From Arachis hypogaea (lineage: Eukaryota > Streptophyta > Magnoliopsida > Fabales > Fabaceae), in the NCBI RefSeq assembly GCF_003086295.3, contig NC_092052.1:79116687-79180686 (forward strand): DNA of 64,000 nt, read 5' to 3'. A program made the translations under genes and the position numbers. Shown in pieces: positions 23,001 to 34,920 of this stretch; within the stretch, counting starts at the first letter, position 1, and each line of letters begins with the position of its first letter. The notes below the pieces were generated by a model that was given only the letters and a program-made list of their open reading frames with translations, searched no databases and was not told the DNA's origin.

Positions 23001-24528
23001 TGATAGAAAGAATTCCTTGATGGTCTAGAATTTCTCTTATAGGAAAGAATTTATTAGTTGTGAGTATAGCTCTAAACCAACAAACAATCCTCCCAATTAA
23101 AAATATTGGTTGTCACAAGTACAAATCCCAATAAGAAATTTTAACCGAAGTATTTAAACCTCGGGTCGTCTCACAAGGAATTGCAATGAAGTGCTCAATT
23201 ATTGGCTATGAAGATGCAAGGGGGTTTGATTTTTGGAAAAGATGCAAGAAAAGTAAAGGAACACCTAAAGAAAGCAGTTAATAAAAGAGAGACATCATTG
23301 GCAAGAATTAAGAATCTAAGCTTTCTATCCCAGTCACTAATAACAATAATTAACAAGAATTTATCTTATTACGTCATCCCCGACGATGGAAGAAGGTATC
23401 ATGTTATCTTTACACTCGAAGAAAATTTAATAAGAATAGCTAATCTCAATCCAAATGTCCTAATCAACTCACTAAGTGAATTAGCAAGAGATTAGAGTTA
23501 ATGGAAATCATACTAGCTAACAATTCTAGATCACCGACATAGTTGGGTCTTAATGACTCAAGATCACTTAGTTTCTCTTTCCAAGCCAAGAATGCTCAAA
23601 GATCTACTCTAAATCCCAACCAAGCATTTTGTCAAACACTTGGTGGGTATGAAAGGAAAACATAATAAATTGCAAAGGAAACAAGATCACCAACTCAAAT
23701 CATCAATAGAACATCAAACATCAAATTTGCATCAAAAGAGATCCAAATCCAACAATAGTTCATCATCACAAAAGAAAGCATTAGGTGAAATTAACAAGAA
23801 CACTAAGAGAAACAAAGGTGTAGAAACAAGAAATCACAATGGAAGTAAAATGAAGACAAGAATTGAACATGGATCTATAATGCAAATAACCCTAGAACCC
23901 TAATTCTAGAGAGAAGAGGGAGCTTCTCTCTCTAGAAACTAAACTACATGATGCTATTCTTCAAACAATTGCTCCCCCTTTGCTCAATCTTCAATACTGT
24001 ATGAAATACTCTCAGAAACGAGTTGGATTTGGGCCTGGGCAGCTCAGAAATTGCCTTCAGCGTTTTCACTTTAAGTGGGTCACATGCGAGCACCGACGCG
24101 TACAGATGGGTCTTGTGTACGCGTCACTTGGCAATTTGAAATCCATGCGTACGCATCATGTACGTGTACACATCGCCATGCGACCTCATCTTCACGCATG
24201 TGCGTTTGCTGCACGTGTGCGTCGCTTTAAGCACTCCAAATCCTTGTTTCTTCATGGATTCTCCACTATACATGCTTTTCTATTCACTTCTTCCATCCAA
24301 TACTTGCCTTATGAAACTGAGATCACTCAACAAACATAATAAGACATCGAATGGAATTAAAGTGAATCAAAATTAGCAATTTAAAGGCCTAAAAAGCATG
24401 TTTTCACTCTTAAGCACAAAATTAAGGAGAATTATAAAACCATGCTATTTCATTGAATAAATATGGGAAAAGAGTGATAAAATCCCCTAAATTAAGAACA
24501 AGATAAACCACAAAATTGGTGTTTATCA
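23001..24528 (-). repeat. RT4 3' LTR
   Basis: 1528 bases, reading on the minus strand from TGATAAACACC at 24528 to ...TTCTTTCTATCA at 23001. It is preceded on the element strand by the purine tract GTGTGGGGAGGTT. It contains CG-rich palindromes near 24095-24230 and the U5 block aaccgaagtatttaaacc (23142-23183). The same LTR is at 45029-46153 with scattered substitutions. Confidence 0.88.
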
Positions 24529-25256
24529 AACCTCCCCACACTTAAACTAAGCATGTCCTCATGCTTAAATCAAGAAAGAGGCAAAGGGTATCAACATTTA
24601 TTCAATGTAAACTATCTAAATGCAACTACCTACATGCAATCTATATGAATGCAATCACTTAGTCAAAATAAATCAAACTCCAAGAATACATACATAAGTG
24701 CAAGGGCTAAAGGTATTAACAACCAAGTCAGACCCACAATTGAATTGAATTATTGAGAAGAATTTACAAACTTGCAAGAAAAGATGATCGTGGGTGGAAA
24801 CATGTAATTGAGCGATCGAACCCTCCCCGGATGTGTATCCGCTCTATCCGCTCAAGTGTATGGGGTTGATTCACTCAATTCTCCCCTAATCATGCTTTCC
24901 AAGATTTGTTTTTCATCTAACAATCAACAGTTATTTCATGCATGCATACAAATATCATGAGGGCTTTCCCAAAGGTTGTAATGGGGTCAGGGTCAAGGTA
25001 AGATTGTATTTGGTCAAGTGAGCTTGAAATTTGAATCTTTGATCAACATAAGCTTCCCACGTAACCTATATAACAACCTATACAAGTTCGAAACTAACCT
25101 AACTACCCATTCTTCACTTTTCCACACACTCATGCATTTTCTTTTCACTTCACAACACATATGCATTGATTTTTATTGAACCTTACTTTGGGCCATTTTG
25201 TCCCCTTTTTATTGCTTTTCTTTTTCTTTTCTTTTTCTATATTTTTTTATTTATTT

Positions 25257-25279
25257 TGTATATATATATATATATATTT
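25257..25279. repeat. TA microsatellite
   Basis: About ten consecutive TA dinucleotides inside a T-rich tract. Probably variable in length. Confidence 0.85.
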
Positions 25280-26435
25280 TTTTTTTCTTTCTTTTTTTTG
25301 CAATAAACTATATGCAAAAGTATCAATGCATATGGTTTTACATTTAGTTAATACATGAGCATGTACCCAATTCCCAAATATAGAAATATAAAACACCTTT
25401 TTATCCCAATCAGTGTTTCCAAATCTCCCCAAAATCAAATGATAAGCACTCTCACTAGCATAAGCTAATCAAAGATCCAAACAAGGGACATTTATTATTT
25501 TTCACTTAAGGCTTATAATGTGCTAAAATTAAGAACAAATGGGTTAATCTTAGGCTCAAATTGGCTAACAATGAGAGATAAAAGGTAAGGTTATTTGGGT
25601 AAGTGAGCTATTTAAACAATGGCCTCAATAATATAAATGCATGTATACACAAGATAATGGACATATAGAATCAAACAAATCAAAGATTACAATCATAGAG
25701 AGAGAACAATGCACACAAGAAGGAAAATAAGTGGTTATATGACGTAACCACGCAATTAGGCTCAAAACTCACTTGCTTGAGTTCTTAGTTCAAAACATGT
25801 TCCACAATATACGTACTTCAAGCAAGTTCTCAAAAAAAATTTTTTTTCGAATCAATTGGGGTGCCTTATAGATAAAATTCTTGAAAAATATCATGATTTT
25901 GACTTAGCTTACTATATACATATGCAACACAAGAAAATGTAACAAAAATTCCTAAAATGAAATGCAAAAGTGTTGGGATTAGAAATTGTCACCCAAAAAT
26001 GCCGATCGGTCGAATGACCTCCCCACACTTAAAAGTTTACACCGTCCTCGGTGCATCCAATAATGAGCAAGGGGTACGGCGACTCTCCGACTTGCTACCT
26101 TCAGCTGGTAGGTCAACCGGTGCTGCGTGTTTTTCTCCTGATTCCATTTTTGCTTATGATAACTCATCCATAAAAAATAACAAATAGCACAAGAGATGAG
26201 AAAATGCAAGAGCAAGGAAGCATAAGTCAATAATAGGCAGCAATAAATAGCACAACACTAATGATCCAACACTTATAATGAGAAAAAAAATTAAACCCAA
26301 AATTAAACTAGCTAAATAACTGAGTAGGGGTTAATGCATGGCGTTTGGCAGTGTTGGATGATGGGTGGGAGAAGAGAAGAAGAGAGAAGAAGGAAAGAAA
26401 TGGAAAAAAGAGAAGAAAAGAAGGCGGATGGAAGG

Positions 26436-26660
26436 ATAGTCCACGCGTATGCGTGTGGCACGTGTACGCGTGGGTGGAACCAGAGAGAGGCGACGTGTAC
26501 GCGTGGGGCACGCATACGCGTGGATGGTATTGTACTAGAGGCACAAATCCAGCCCAAAACTCACACAACTCTCGGGTTTTAGTATGGAAGGTGAGGATGT
26601 TGGATCCACACGTACGCGTGGATGGTCGAAAAGCTAGGTTTCACGCGTACGCATGAGTTG
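26436..26660. repeat. Cluster of ACGCGTACGCGT-type palindromes (RT4 spacer)
   Basis: Six near-palindromes in 220 bases, for example ccacgcgtatgcgtgtgg, acgtgtacgcgtgg and cacgcgtacgcatg, in otherwise unremarkable sequence. The same motif type is in the LTRs of RT4 and RT7. Confidence 0.65.
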
Positions 26661-26923
26661 GTGACCTTTTTTCCAAATTTTTTCCAAGTTCTTGCACCAA
26701 ACCAAGCATTTCAAACCTCCAAACAACTACCAAAACACCATAAAACCTTATTTAACCTACTAGACTCCCAAATAAACACAAAAAACTAAACAAAACATAA
26801 AATTAAACCTATTTTACCAATATGTACAAAAAGGAAAAAGGGAAAGATGTTACCATGGTGGGGTGTCTCCCACCTAGCACTTTTGTTTATTGTCCTTAAG
26901 TTGGACTTATGGGGAGCTCTTCA

Positions 26924-28743
26924 TTAAGGTTGCTTGTGCTTGAATTCATCCTTGAACATCCACCAATGCTTGGACTTCCAATAGGCTCCATCATTTAAGA
27001 TTAATATCTCCAAGCTTTGATGGAGTTCTTCGTAAGCTATGACCTCCCAAAGTTGATTCTCTTTGTGCGATCTGGGATCCCACACTTTGTTCTCACACCC
27101 GTCTTCAAATTGGTCATCATGATTCCATACAGGCGGCAAGCAGTCCAAATTCTCATATAAGCGCCAAAGCATCCTCTTAGACCCCCTTAAGTGAGAACTA
27201 TACCAACTATTGCGCTTAGACTTTGAGCTTCTAACCATAATGAACCGTGAGTTAAGGTGTCTACCACTAACCAATTTTCTCCTACTCTTAACTCCACAAA
27301 AAGCTCTATGTTGTCCATCATTTTCAATCAAGCCATATTCAAGTAGAAAAGTAAAGCTTAGGGATAATAATTTTACCCACTTGAATGTTGTGTTAGATGG
27401 TGACTTAGGAAGGGGGACCTCCCCACACTTAGACAATGCGAGGTCCACTCTCTTTTGCTCTTCCTTTTCAACTTCCACCTCCTTGCAAGCTTCTTCAAAT
27501 TCAACCTCTTCCTTTTGGTCGCTTTCTTCCAATTCAAGCTCTTCATCATTGCTTACCAAGGGTATGGGAGGTGAGGTGTCTTCTTCTTTGATCTTTATGT
27601 CAAGTCTAATGGGAGAGGATTCAATTGTAGATAGGGATTCATCAATGATTGAATCCATTTCTTGATCAGCCTCTTCAAAGTCTTCCACCATGATATGTCT
27701 TGGAGATTGTACACCCTCCTCAATATCAATATCAAGCTTCCTGGAAGAGGACTCTTTACTCATACATCCCTATGGACTTCCAACATCTCTTAAATCTTTG
27801 ACTGTCCCCTCCGACTCAAGTGTCTCTACTTCCTCCCATTTGTTGTAGTTCTTGCTTCAACTCCTCTTCTACACCTTGAAGCTTTAAACTCACTCCCTCA
27901 CTATGCTCGTTGATTTTTCTACATCCATCAACAGGAGTGCCTTGATCGCCTAGGCTTAGGTAGGAGGATACTATGTTGCTGACGACTTCCGCCATGGTGG
28001 CAAGCACGTCTTCTAGCTTCTTGAACTCTTCTTGCGTCTCCTCTCCATGCCCCGTGAAGCTAGAAGAGATGTCTCATTGTCTTAGCACAAGGGAATGGCG
28101 ACCTTCGTCCATTGGAGGTGGTGTAGGAGGAGAGGTTTCATTGTTTGGGGGAAAGGGCTCATAATTGGAAGGTGGTTCAACAACTTCCACAAAATCATAA
28201 ACAATGTCACTTAGTGTGGAAGTGTTCTCAAACTTGGAATTCACCTCTTGCTCAACTTTGCCTAGCTCTTCAACCACTTTTTTTTATTAACAATCTCTTC
28301 CTCTTTCACCTGCATGACACACTCTATGCTCCGCTCTCTGGTTGATTCTCCACATTCACCCGTGGAAATGCTTTATCTGCGGTATGAATCCTATGCATCC
28401 ACATTGGTTTTAAATTTGGCAAAGTTAGCCTTGATAGTTTCTTTCATTCTTTGGGCTTCCTCTTGCTCTTTTTGGCGGATGATTACTTGAAGCCGATCCA
28501 CTGCTTCCTTGTAGTGATCCTTTGGCTCTTGTTCCACTTGACTAGCATAAGTAGGATCATGTTGCTCTTGGACCAATAGATATGGGTATTTTTCCATGGA
28601 GGGCTGTGGTGAAAAAGGGAGTTCATTTTGCGGTTGAAAGTCACCATACATTAAAGGCGGTTCCTCTTAGTAATAGCATGAAGGTGGTGATTCTTGAGAG
28701 TATTGGTAGTTGAATTATGGTGGTTCTTCATATGGTTCATATG
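26924..28743 (-). pseudogene. RT4 reading frame of unknown function
   Basis: A broken coding region running from 28743 to 26924. The first part (28743-28391) has YEPYEEPP, FNYQYSQESPPS and MYGDFQPQNELPF, with two TAA stops at former Gln positions, and a helical segment HYKEAVDRLQVIIRQKEQEE. Frames near 28277-28074 and 28007-27816 carry acidic and Pro-rich pieces. The last 279 codons (27763-26924) are very acidic, then turn basic with KSKRNSWYSSHLRGSKR, and end in a Trp-rich segment (WNHDDQFEDG, WDPRSHKENQLWEV, KHWWMFKDEF). I know no function for this family. It resembles an uncharacterised protein common in peanut annotation. Confidence 0.6.
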
Positions 28744-30811
28744 TGATGTGTGGAAAATGATCCAACACGAAACTCACCGGCAAGTGTACCGGGTCGCATC
28801 AAGTAGTAATAACTCACATGAGTGAGGTCGATCCCACAGGGATTGAAGGATTGAGCAATTTTAGTTTAGTGGTTAATTTAGTCAAGCGAATCAAGTATTG
28901 GTTGAGTGGTTTGTATTTGGCAGAAACTAAATTGCATGAATTATAAGGAGAGAAAGAAGAATTGCAGTAAATTAAAGAGAACAGAAAGTAAAGAAGCTAA
29001 ATCTTAAAGAACAAGTAATGTAGATTGCAGAAACTTAAATTGCAAGAAATGTAAATGGCTGAATCTTAAAGTGCAAGAAATGTAAATTGCTTGAATTATA
29101 AAAGGAATTGGGAATTGGGATTGCAGAATTTAAACAAGAGCAAGTGAATTGCAATTGAACAGAAGAGTAGAAGGTGAATTGAAGTAAAGTAGATCTAAAC
29201 AGAAAAGTAGAAATGCTTGAGAAATTAAAACAGAAAGTGACAGATGCTTAATTTGCAGCAATTAAAAAGATGTTGAAGATCTCAGGAGTGGAAGAGTCTA
29301 GAAAACAAGTCTAGATCTCAAATCCTTCCTTGATCTAGCAAGAACAATTGCAAAAGAAATAAAGAAAAGTAAATTGCAGAAAGTGTAGAAGAAGATGCAG
29401 TAAATAGAAATGGAATTGAATTATGCAGAAAAGTAAACAAGAGGTCTCAAAGTGAGATTGAAACAGAAGTTCTTCAATTCTCCACCCAAGATCCAAAGCA
29501 AGAAAATAAAAGAGTGCTCAAGCAAGAACAAGGAAGAAGAGAGATAAATTCCCCTTCCAAATTCTCTTAGATCTAAATTTAAAAATAAAAGCTCAAAATG
29601 AAAATGAAAGTTCAAAGAAAAATTCAAAGTAAAGTCTAGAGGTCCTAATTAAATCAAACTAGCTCCTATTTATACACTTTCTATTCTTGGATTTTAGAAT
29701 TTGGATGGGCTTTTTAATTTGGTGAAGATTTAAATTTAATTGGATTTTTGAATGAATTTCAGCCCATGTGAAAGTTGCTCCCAGGAGGATGCTCTGCTCA
29801 TGTGGGGAGCAGAGCATTGGAGCCTTGTGTGGGGATCCTTTGTTGCATCCAAGGCTGGGAGAAGCATCAGGGGAATGCTCCACTCATGTGGGGAGCGGAG
29901 TATTGGGGCCTTGTGTGCATGTCTTGTGCGCCTTGTGCTCCCTGGCCGTGTCAAATGTTGCACGCCTTGCTTCCCTGGACCGTGTCAAGCATGCTTGTGT
30001 GTGCCAAGCTTCAGCGCTCTGCTCTCCTTGTGAGCTGAGCATTGGTGCTTCCAAGGGGAGGTCCTTGGTTCGAAACTTGAGGGAAGCATGCGCTGGTGCC
30101 ATTTCCTTGGTTTCTTGTATTGCCTTTGCTCCTTGCTTCCTTAAGGTGTTGAGTTCGAATCTTGGGGGTGGCATTTGGCCAATTTTTGGCTTGTTTTCCT
30201 TGTGAGTAGCGCTCTCCTTCTTCCCTTGGGTCATGGGTTCAAACCTTGGAGCAAGCATTGGCAACTTATTTCCTTTGATTTATTTTTGGTGGAAGCCTGA
30301 TAATGCTCCCAAGGAGAGCTGAGCATTGCTTTTCCTTTCCTTGTTTCTTGTTTCTCAAATTGTGCTCAGCTCTCAAGGGGAGTAGAGCATTGAAGCTTGC
30401 CTCCTTGGTTCATTGTTGCGCTCCCTTGGAGAGCACTGGGCTCTTGGGGAGAGCTTCGTGGCTTCCCTCCTTTCATGTGCCACACTTCTCAATTCCCTTT
30501 GCCACATTATTTTCTTTTTTGGGCCACACTTCTTAAGCCACGCTTTCTTATTTTCTTCTTTTCTTCACCTACAAGAAATCAAAACAACCAATCAAAGTAT
30601 CACCAAATTCACAAAGTTTATAAATCATTAAAAATCAATTAAATTTAGCTTAAACCTCATGATTTAGCATCAATTAAATGGTGGTTATTTGATTCAAAGA
30701 AACCATACATTTCCATTCCAAATTACTTACTTAGAATGCAAGAAAGTTCATAAAACCTAATAAAAATAAAGAAAAAGACTAGTAAAACTAGGCTAAGATG
30801 ACTTGTCATCA
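28744..30811 (-). repeat. RT5 3' LTR
   Basis: 2.07 kb, reading on the minus strand from TGATGACAAGTCATC at 30811 to ...CCACACATCA at 28744. A purine-rich tract (ggggacaagcaagttttaag on the minus strand) precedes it. It holds the U5-like block at about 28779-28850 and, at 29780-30470, several copies of a motif like gagcagagcattg. Open frames there are not conserved coding sequence. Confidence 0.85.
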
Positions 30812-32335
30812 CAACATCAAACTTAAAACTTGCTTGTCCCCAAACAAGAAGATAATTATGCTCAAAGGTTCTTTCAATTGGAATGGATTGAAGAATAACT
30901 TGTATTGTCCTGTGAGTGAAGTGATTAAGTGATAGTGGGGTGAACTCTAGATTATATTCTCATACAAGGACTTCAGTGCTTACTAGTCCCTACATCTTGG
31001 AAGTCTTAGGTCTTAGGACTTTCATCCAACTGGTATCATGGGGATCTCTTTATATGTAATCACCTCGAAGCAGCTTATGATTTCTATGTTTTGGCCTTGA
31101 CTCTAAGTGTCATGTCTCAAAGCGGCTCTTCAGATAAGCTTTCAATCAATACTCCTAAACCAGTTGGTTTTAAGGTATTAGGTGTTAAAGCACCTCTAAG
31201 GATTTACTTGCTCAAGCCTCTCTCTTTGGCACATTCGACCACAAGCATTTACTAGGATAACAACTCTTTGAGTTCTTGTTTCTTTCTTCTTTTCTGCCTA
31301 GTAATTGATGCTCAGAGCCTTGGGCCATGTTCTTTTATTTTTGTATTTTCTTTATTTTCTTTTGTTTGCTGCTTCTTGGATCATTAAGTGTTTGAGAATC
31401 TCCACAATACTTCTTTGAACTCTATGTCCTGCCTATGAGCTCCCATGCAGGTTTTCATAAGCATGCAACCTCAATGCATAATCGTACAACTAGAACCACC
31501 ACTTCTCCTAATCTTTTGCTTGCCTCAAAATTGTTGAATTCCTCAATCCCTCTTTTCAAAGAACTTTCATGTGATGCATTTTTGAGATATTGAGTGCAAA
31601 CAAGTTTGGAGATTATAGGGTTGTGAATGATCAAGCATCTTAATTATTGAATTACAGAGAAACTATACTAGACAGGAAGATAGATAAGGTTATAATATCA
31701 TTTTTAATCATAGCAGTGGTGCAAAATAATCACTTAACAATACAACCTTTTGAAGTTTGCTTGATTTACTCCTCATCATCATCATTGCTGGTCTTTACAT
31801 TTCTTTTTCCTCTTTTTGGTTGATGATGCTTAATTCCTCCAAAAGCTTGTATGATACCCTGCAATGATATTAAAAGTTGCTTGTTCCCAAGCACTTGAAA
31901 AATGGTTAGCATGCATGAGTTATTAGTGGGCTTTTGCACTTACTTTGGTGTGGGAACACCAAACTTAGTACCTTGCCAATGGTTCTCGAGCATCAGACTA
32001 ACCATATGTAGAACTTCTTTTTCTTTACCAAATAAAACTAAAGATTAGGAAACAGCAGAATAGTTAATTAGTTTATCTAAATGTTTGAAGCTAGCATTGT
32101 GCCGAAGGTGAGAATATGTTTTATGATGAAATTTTGGTGGAACACCAAACTTAGAATACTTCATTCTCCCTTATATTGTTTTGGTGTGCAACATCAAACT
32201 TAGCTTCTTGCAGTACAGATAAAACTAATTGACCTTTTTATTAAAATAGCTATGAAAAGATAACTTCCTCAGGTTGGGTTGCCTCCCAACAAGCGCTTCT
32301 TTATTGTCACTAGCTTGACATCCTCCATCCTCTGA
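30812..32335 (-). other. RT5 internal non-coding region
   Basis: 1.5 kb between the gag-like frame and the 3' LTR, including the polypurine tract at the left end. Phrases such as caccaaacttagtacctt and caaacttagcttcttgc recur near 31965 and 32190. No gene recognised. Confidence 0.55.
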
Positions 32336-33570
32336 TCATGGAAGTTGAGGCTTCTGTTTCCTTTGATTTTCTCCTCTTACTGTGGGCTTTCTTTTCTCCA
32401 TTTCTTCTTGAGGAACTTCTCTGTGGTGCTTTTCTTTGATGATTGCTTCTTTTCTCGCAGCCCTCTTCTCACTTGCCTCTATGATTGCTTTTCCTTTCTC
32501 ATATCTGGCAACTTTCTCATTGTCTTTCAGGTTGTCTTCAGTGGCTCTGGGGAAAGTATTTGCCATTTCCTCACCCATTTCTGCAAGGTGCTTAGCCAGT
32601 TGTGCCATTTGCCTCTCAATTCTTCTGATTGAGATTTCCTGGTTCTGTGTTATCTCATCTTGGTGCTTCATTATTCTCTCTATTAAGATCTCCAAGTTGG
32701 TGATCCTCTGAGAGTCTTGTGAGATTGGTTGGTTGTGAGGTGTCCGAGGTTGGAAGGGTGAGTGTTGTGGTGGTGGTGTGTAGTGGTTGATGTTGGTATG
32801 GTGGTATTTTTGCTGGTTTAGGAAATTGGGGTTGTTGTAGTTGAAGTCCCTTGGTCCTTGACTTTGGTGTTCACTCCTCCTCCAGTTGTAATGAGTCCTC
32901 CAGGGTGGGTTGTACACATCACCTTGGAGCTTGTGTTGGAACATGCTTGAGGTATTACTTGGAGAGTGTGATTGCTCATAATTTTGTTGCCCACAGTTAA
33001 TTGCTTCAAAACCTTTTTCAGATTGATTCCAACCATGGGATTTTGAGGTAGGTTATGTGCATTTGCCACAGCAGTTCGCAGCTCATTAATTTTTCTGTCT
33101 ATCAGTTCTAGTTGTTGCTGAAGCTGTTGATGTATCTGCTTGCTTTGGGCCATGATTGCACTGACACCTTCAATTTCCACCACTCCTTTCTCTTCTGTGA
33201 ATGATTGCATTTCTACTTTTAGCGTATCAATTCCCTGGGGTTGTTTCAACTTGGCCAGGAATTCACTCATTAGATCCTCCCATCTGATTATGTTTCCCTG
33301 TGGGAAGGCTTCAAGCCATTGAGCAACATCGTTCATGGTGATGAGTGGATGCTTCAATTCATGGGTTACATTGTCATCTGGGATGAGGACACTACTCCTG
33401 CAACAGCTAGGATTCGTTGACGTCTCTTTCATGATTCGCACAGTCACAAACAGTCTAGATGAAGATTGAATATACTCATACCAAAATTTGGTCAGAGGGT
33501 TAGTTGACACAATAACAGTTAATAGACTTGAAAGATCAATAGGAGAAACTTGCTTCTCTCGTATATTCAA
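32336..33570 (-). pseudogene. RT5 gag-like gene (frameshifted)
   Basis: Frame one (33570-32950) includes WLEAFPQGNIIRWEDLMSEF and TLKVEMQSFTEEKG, resembling the gag core of Athila-type elements, then a Gln-rich helix QLQQQLELIDRKINEL. A one-base shift near 32950-32990 leads to frame two (32944-32336), with Asn/Pro/His-rich sequence and a coiled coil NQEISIRRIERQMAQLAKHL, ending in a Lys/Glu-rich tail. Gag would form the particle and bind RNA. No protease or RT follows, so RT5 would depend on other elements. No zinc knuckle is seen. Confidence 0.65.
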
Positions 33571-33760
33571 TCAAGCAACAGCATAGGATTCACACAGAGC
33601 CAGAAAAACCAGAAGAACTCTACTCTATTGCTAAAGTGGTGTTTTAGTTAGCTTTAGCAAAAATTCAAACAGTTAGTGTGTTAGTCAAAAATTAAAGAAA
33701 CAGAAAAGAAAAAGTGCTTGATCTAGATCTCCACTTCACTTAATCATTGTCAATCTAATT

Positions 33761-33781
33761 CAATCCCTGGCAACGGCGCCA
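33761..33781 (-). other. RT5 primer binding site
   Basis: The minus strand reads TGGCGCCGTTGCCAGGGATT. This is complementary to the 3' end expected of plant tRNA-Asp with one mismatch, and lies six bases from the LTR end. This fixes RT5 on the minus strand. Confidence 0.8.
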
Positions 33782-33787
33782 AAAACT

Positions 33788-34485
33788 TGATGTGTGGAAA
33801 ACGATCCAATACGAAACTCACCGGCAAGTGTACTGGGTCGCATCAAGTAGTAATAACTCACATGAGTGAGGTCGATCCTACAGGGATTGAAGGATTGAGC
33901 AATTTTAGTTTAGTGGTTAATTTAGTTAAGCGAATCAAGTATTGGTTGAGTGGTTTGTATTTGGCAGAAACTAAATTGCATGAATTATAAGGAGAGAAAG
34001 AAGAATTGCAGTAAATTAAAGAGAACAGAAAGTAAAGAAGCTAAATCTTAAAGAACAAGTAATGTAGATTGCAGAAACTTAAATTGCAAGAAATGTAAAT
34101 GGCTGAATCTTAAAGTGCAAGAAATGTAAATTGCTTGAATTATAAAAGGAATTGGGAATTGGGATTGCAGAATTTAAACAAGAGCAAGTGAATTGCAATT
34201 GAACAGAAGAGTAGAAGGTGAATTGAAGTAAAGTAGATCCAAACAGAAAAGTAGAAATGCTTGAGAAATTAAAACAGAAAGTGACAGATGCTTAATTTGC
34301 AGCAATTAAAAAGATGTTGAAGATCTCAGGAGTGGAAGAGACTAGAAAACAAGTCTAGATCTCAAATCCTTCCTTGATCTAGCAAGAATAATTGCAAAAG
34401 AAATAAAGAAAAGTAAATTGCAGAAAGTGTAGAAGAAGATGCAGTAAATAGAAATGGAAATTGAATTATGCAGAAAAGTAAACAA
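33788..34485 (-). repeat. RT5 5' LTR, truncated
   Basis: About 700 bases matching 28744-29440 closely (for example cgatcc for tgatcc near the start). It breaks off at 34485 inside gtaaacaa, where RT6 LTR sequence begins. The missing part (about 1.37 kb) includes the promoter region. Confidence 0.88.
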
Positions 34486-34879
34486 AGGAACACGGCCCAA
34501 ATCTAAAGGCAGCCAAAGCCTAGAAAGATAAGGACGGTTCCCCTTAAAGATAAGATAACTCCACCCAAAGATAAGATAAGATAACTATCTTATCTCCAGA
34601 AAGGTCACTCCACACCATTATAAATACACTGGAGCACCCAGGTATAACTCATACTCTGATTCTACAAAAAAACCTGCCTAATACCCTGGCTAACTTAAGC
34701 ACCGGAGTCCTTTGTAGGTAGCACCACCTTCCGGTGACGAAGGATCAGCACCACCGCCGATTTCAACAAGTCGGACACAGCGGCTCCGGCCACCCTCTGC
34801 AAGTCGGACACATCAGCACCGACCAGCACAGAAGATCTCGTCTGAGATCGACTTACAGTTTCAGGTAACCCTCAGAACA
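34482..34879 (+). repeat. RT6 5' LTR, truncated at its 5' end
   Basis: Matches 44490-44886 of the 3' LTR. The first 130 bases or so (TGTTCATGTCC...) are missing, replaced by RT5 LTR sequence. A TATA box TATAAATA is at 34619-34626, so the core promoter survives but the upstream U3 does not. A run of gataagataa repeats lies just before it. Confidence 0.9.
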
Positions 34880-34880
34880 A

Positions 34881-34898
34881 TGGCACCGTTGCCGGGGA
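34881..34898 (+). other. RT6 primer binding site
   Basis: TGGCACCGTTGCCGGGGA, one base after the LTR end AACA. It differs from the tRNA-Asp-type site TGGCGCCGTTGCCGGGGA by a single A for G, a change expected from deamination. Confidence 0.85.
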
Positions 34899-34920
34899 AC
34901 CTGGAAGTCATCCCATCATC

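Larger units (their letters stand above)
24529..26923 (-). other. RT4 3' spacer with polypurine tract
   Basis: Non-coding. The polypurine tract is at 24529-24541 next to the LTR. Also present are pyrimidine-rich low complexity at 25195-25300 with a TA run, and a cluster of acgcgtacgcgtg-type palindromes at 26436-26660. The stretch 25020-25440 is a diverged reverse complement of 49516-49860 in RT7, so the two elements share this spacer. No convincing gene. Confidence 0.65.
28744..34485 (-). mobile_element. RT5: small non-autonomous LTR element
   Basis: A minus-strand element with 3' LTR 28744-30811, an internal region of about 3.0 kb with a gag-like frame but no pol, a primer binding site and a truncated 5' LTR 33788-34485. 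It is inserted in RT4 after the bases ATATG (28739-28743). The matching target duplicate was lost in the deletion that fused RT5 to RT6. Confidence 0.82.

Noticed and set aside
23202..23495. 97-codon frame (+) open in both RT4 LTRs (also 45230-45523)
   Set aside because: Two LTRs of one element are copies of each other, so shared openness is weak evidence. The frame is antisense to the element, has no recognised domain and no clear ATG context.
25176..25358. Hydrophobic 60-codon frame resembling a membrane protein
   Set aside because: Phe/Leu/Ile runs come from a T-rich tract and TA repeat. The same effect explains minus-strand frames at 49436-49754.
29752..30264. Several overlapping frames up to 145 codons in the RT5 LTR
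   Set aside because: They lie on both strands over repeated motifs in an LTR and carry no domain.
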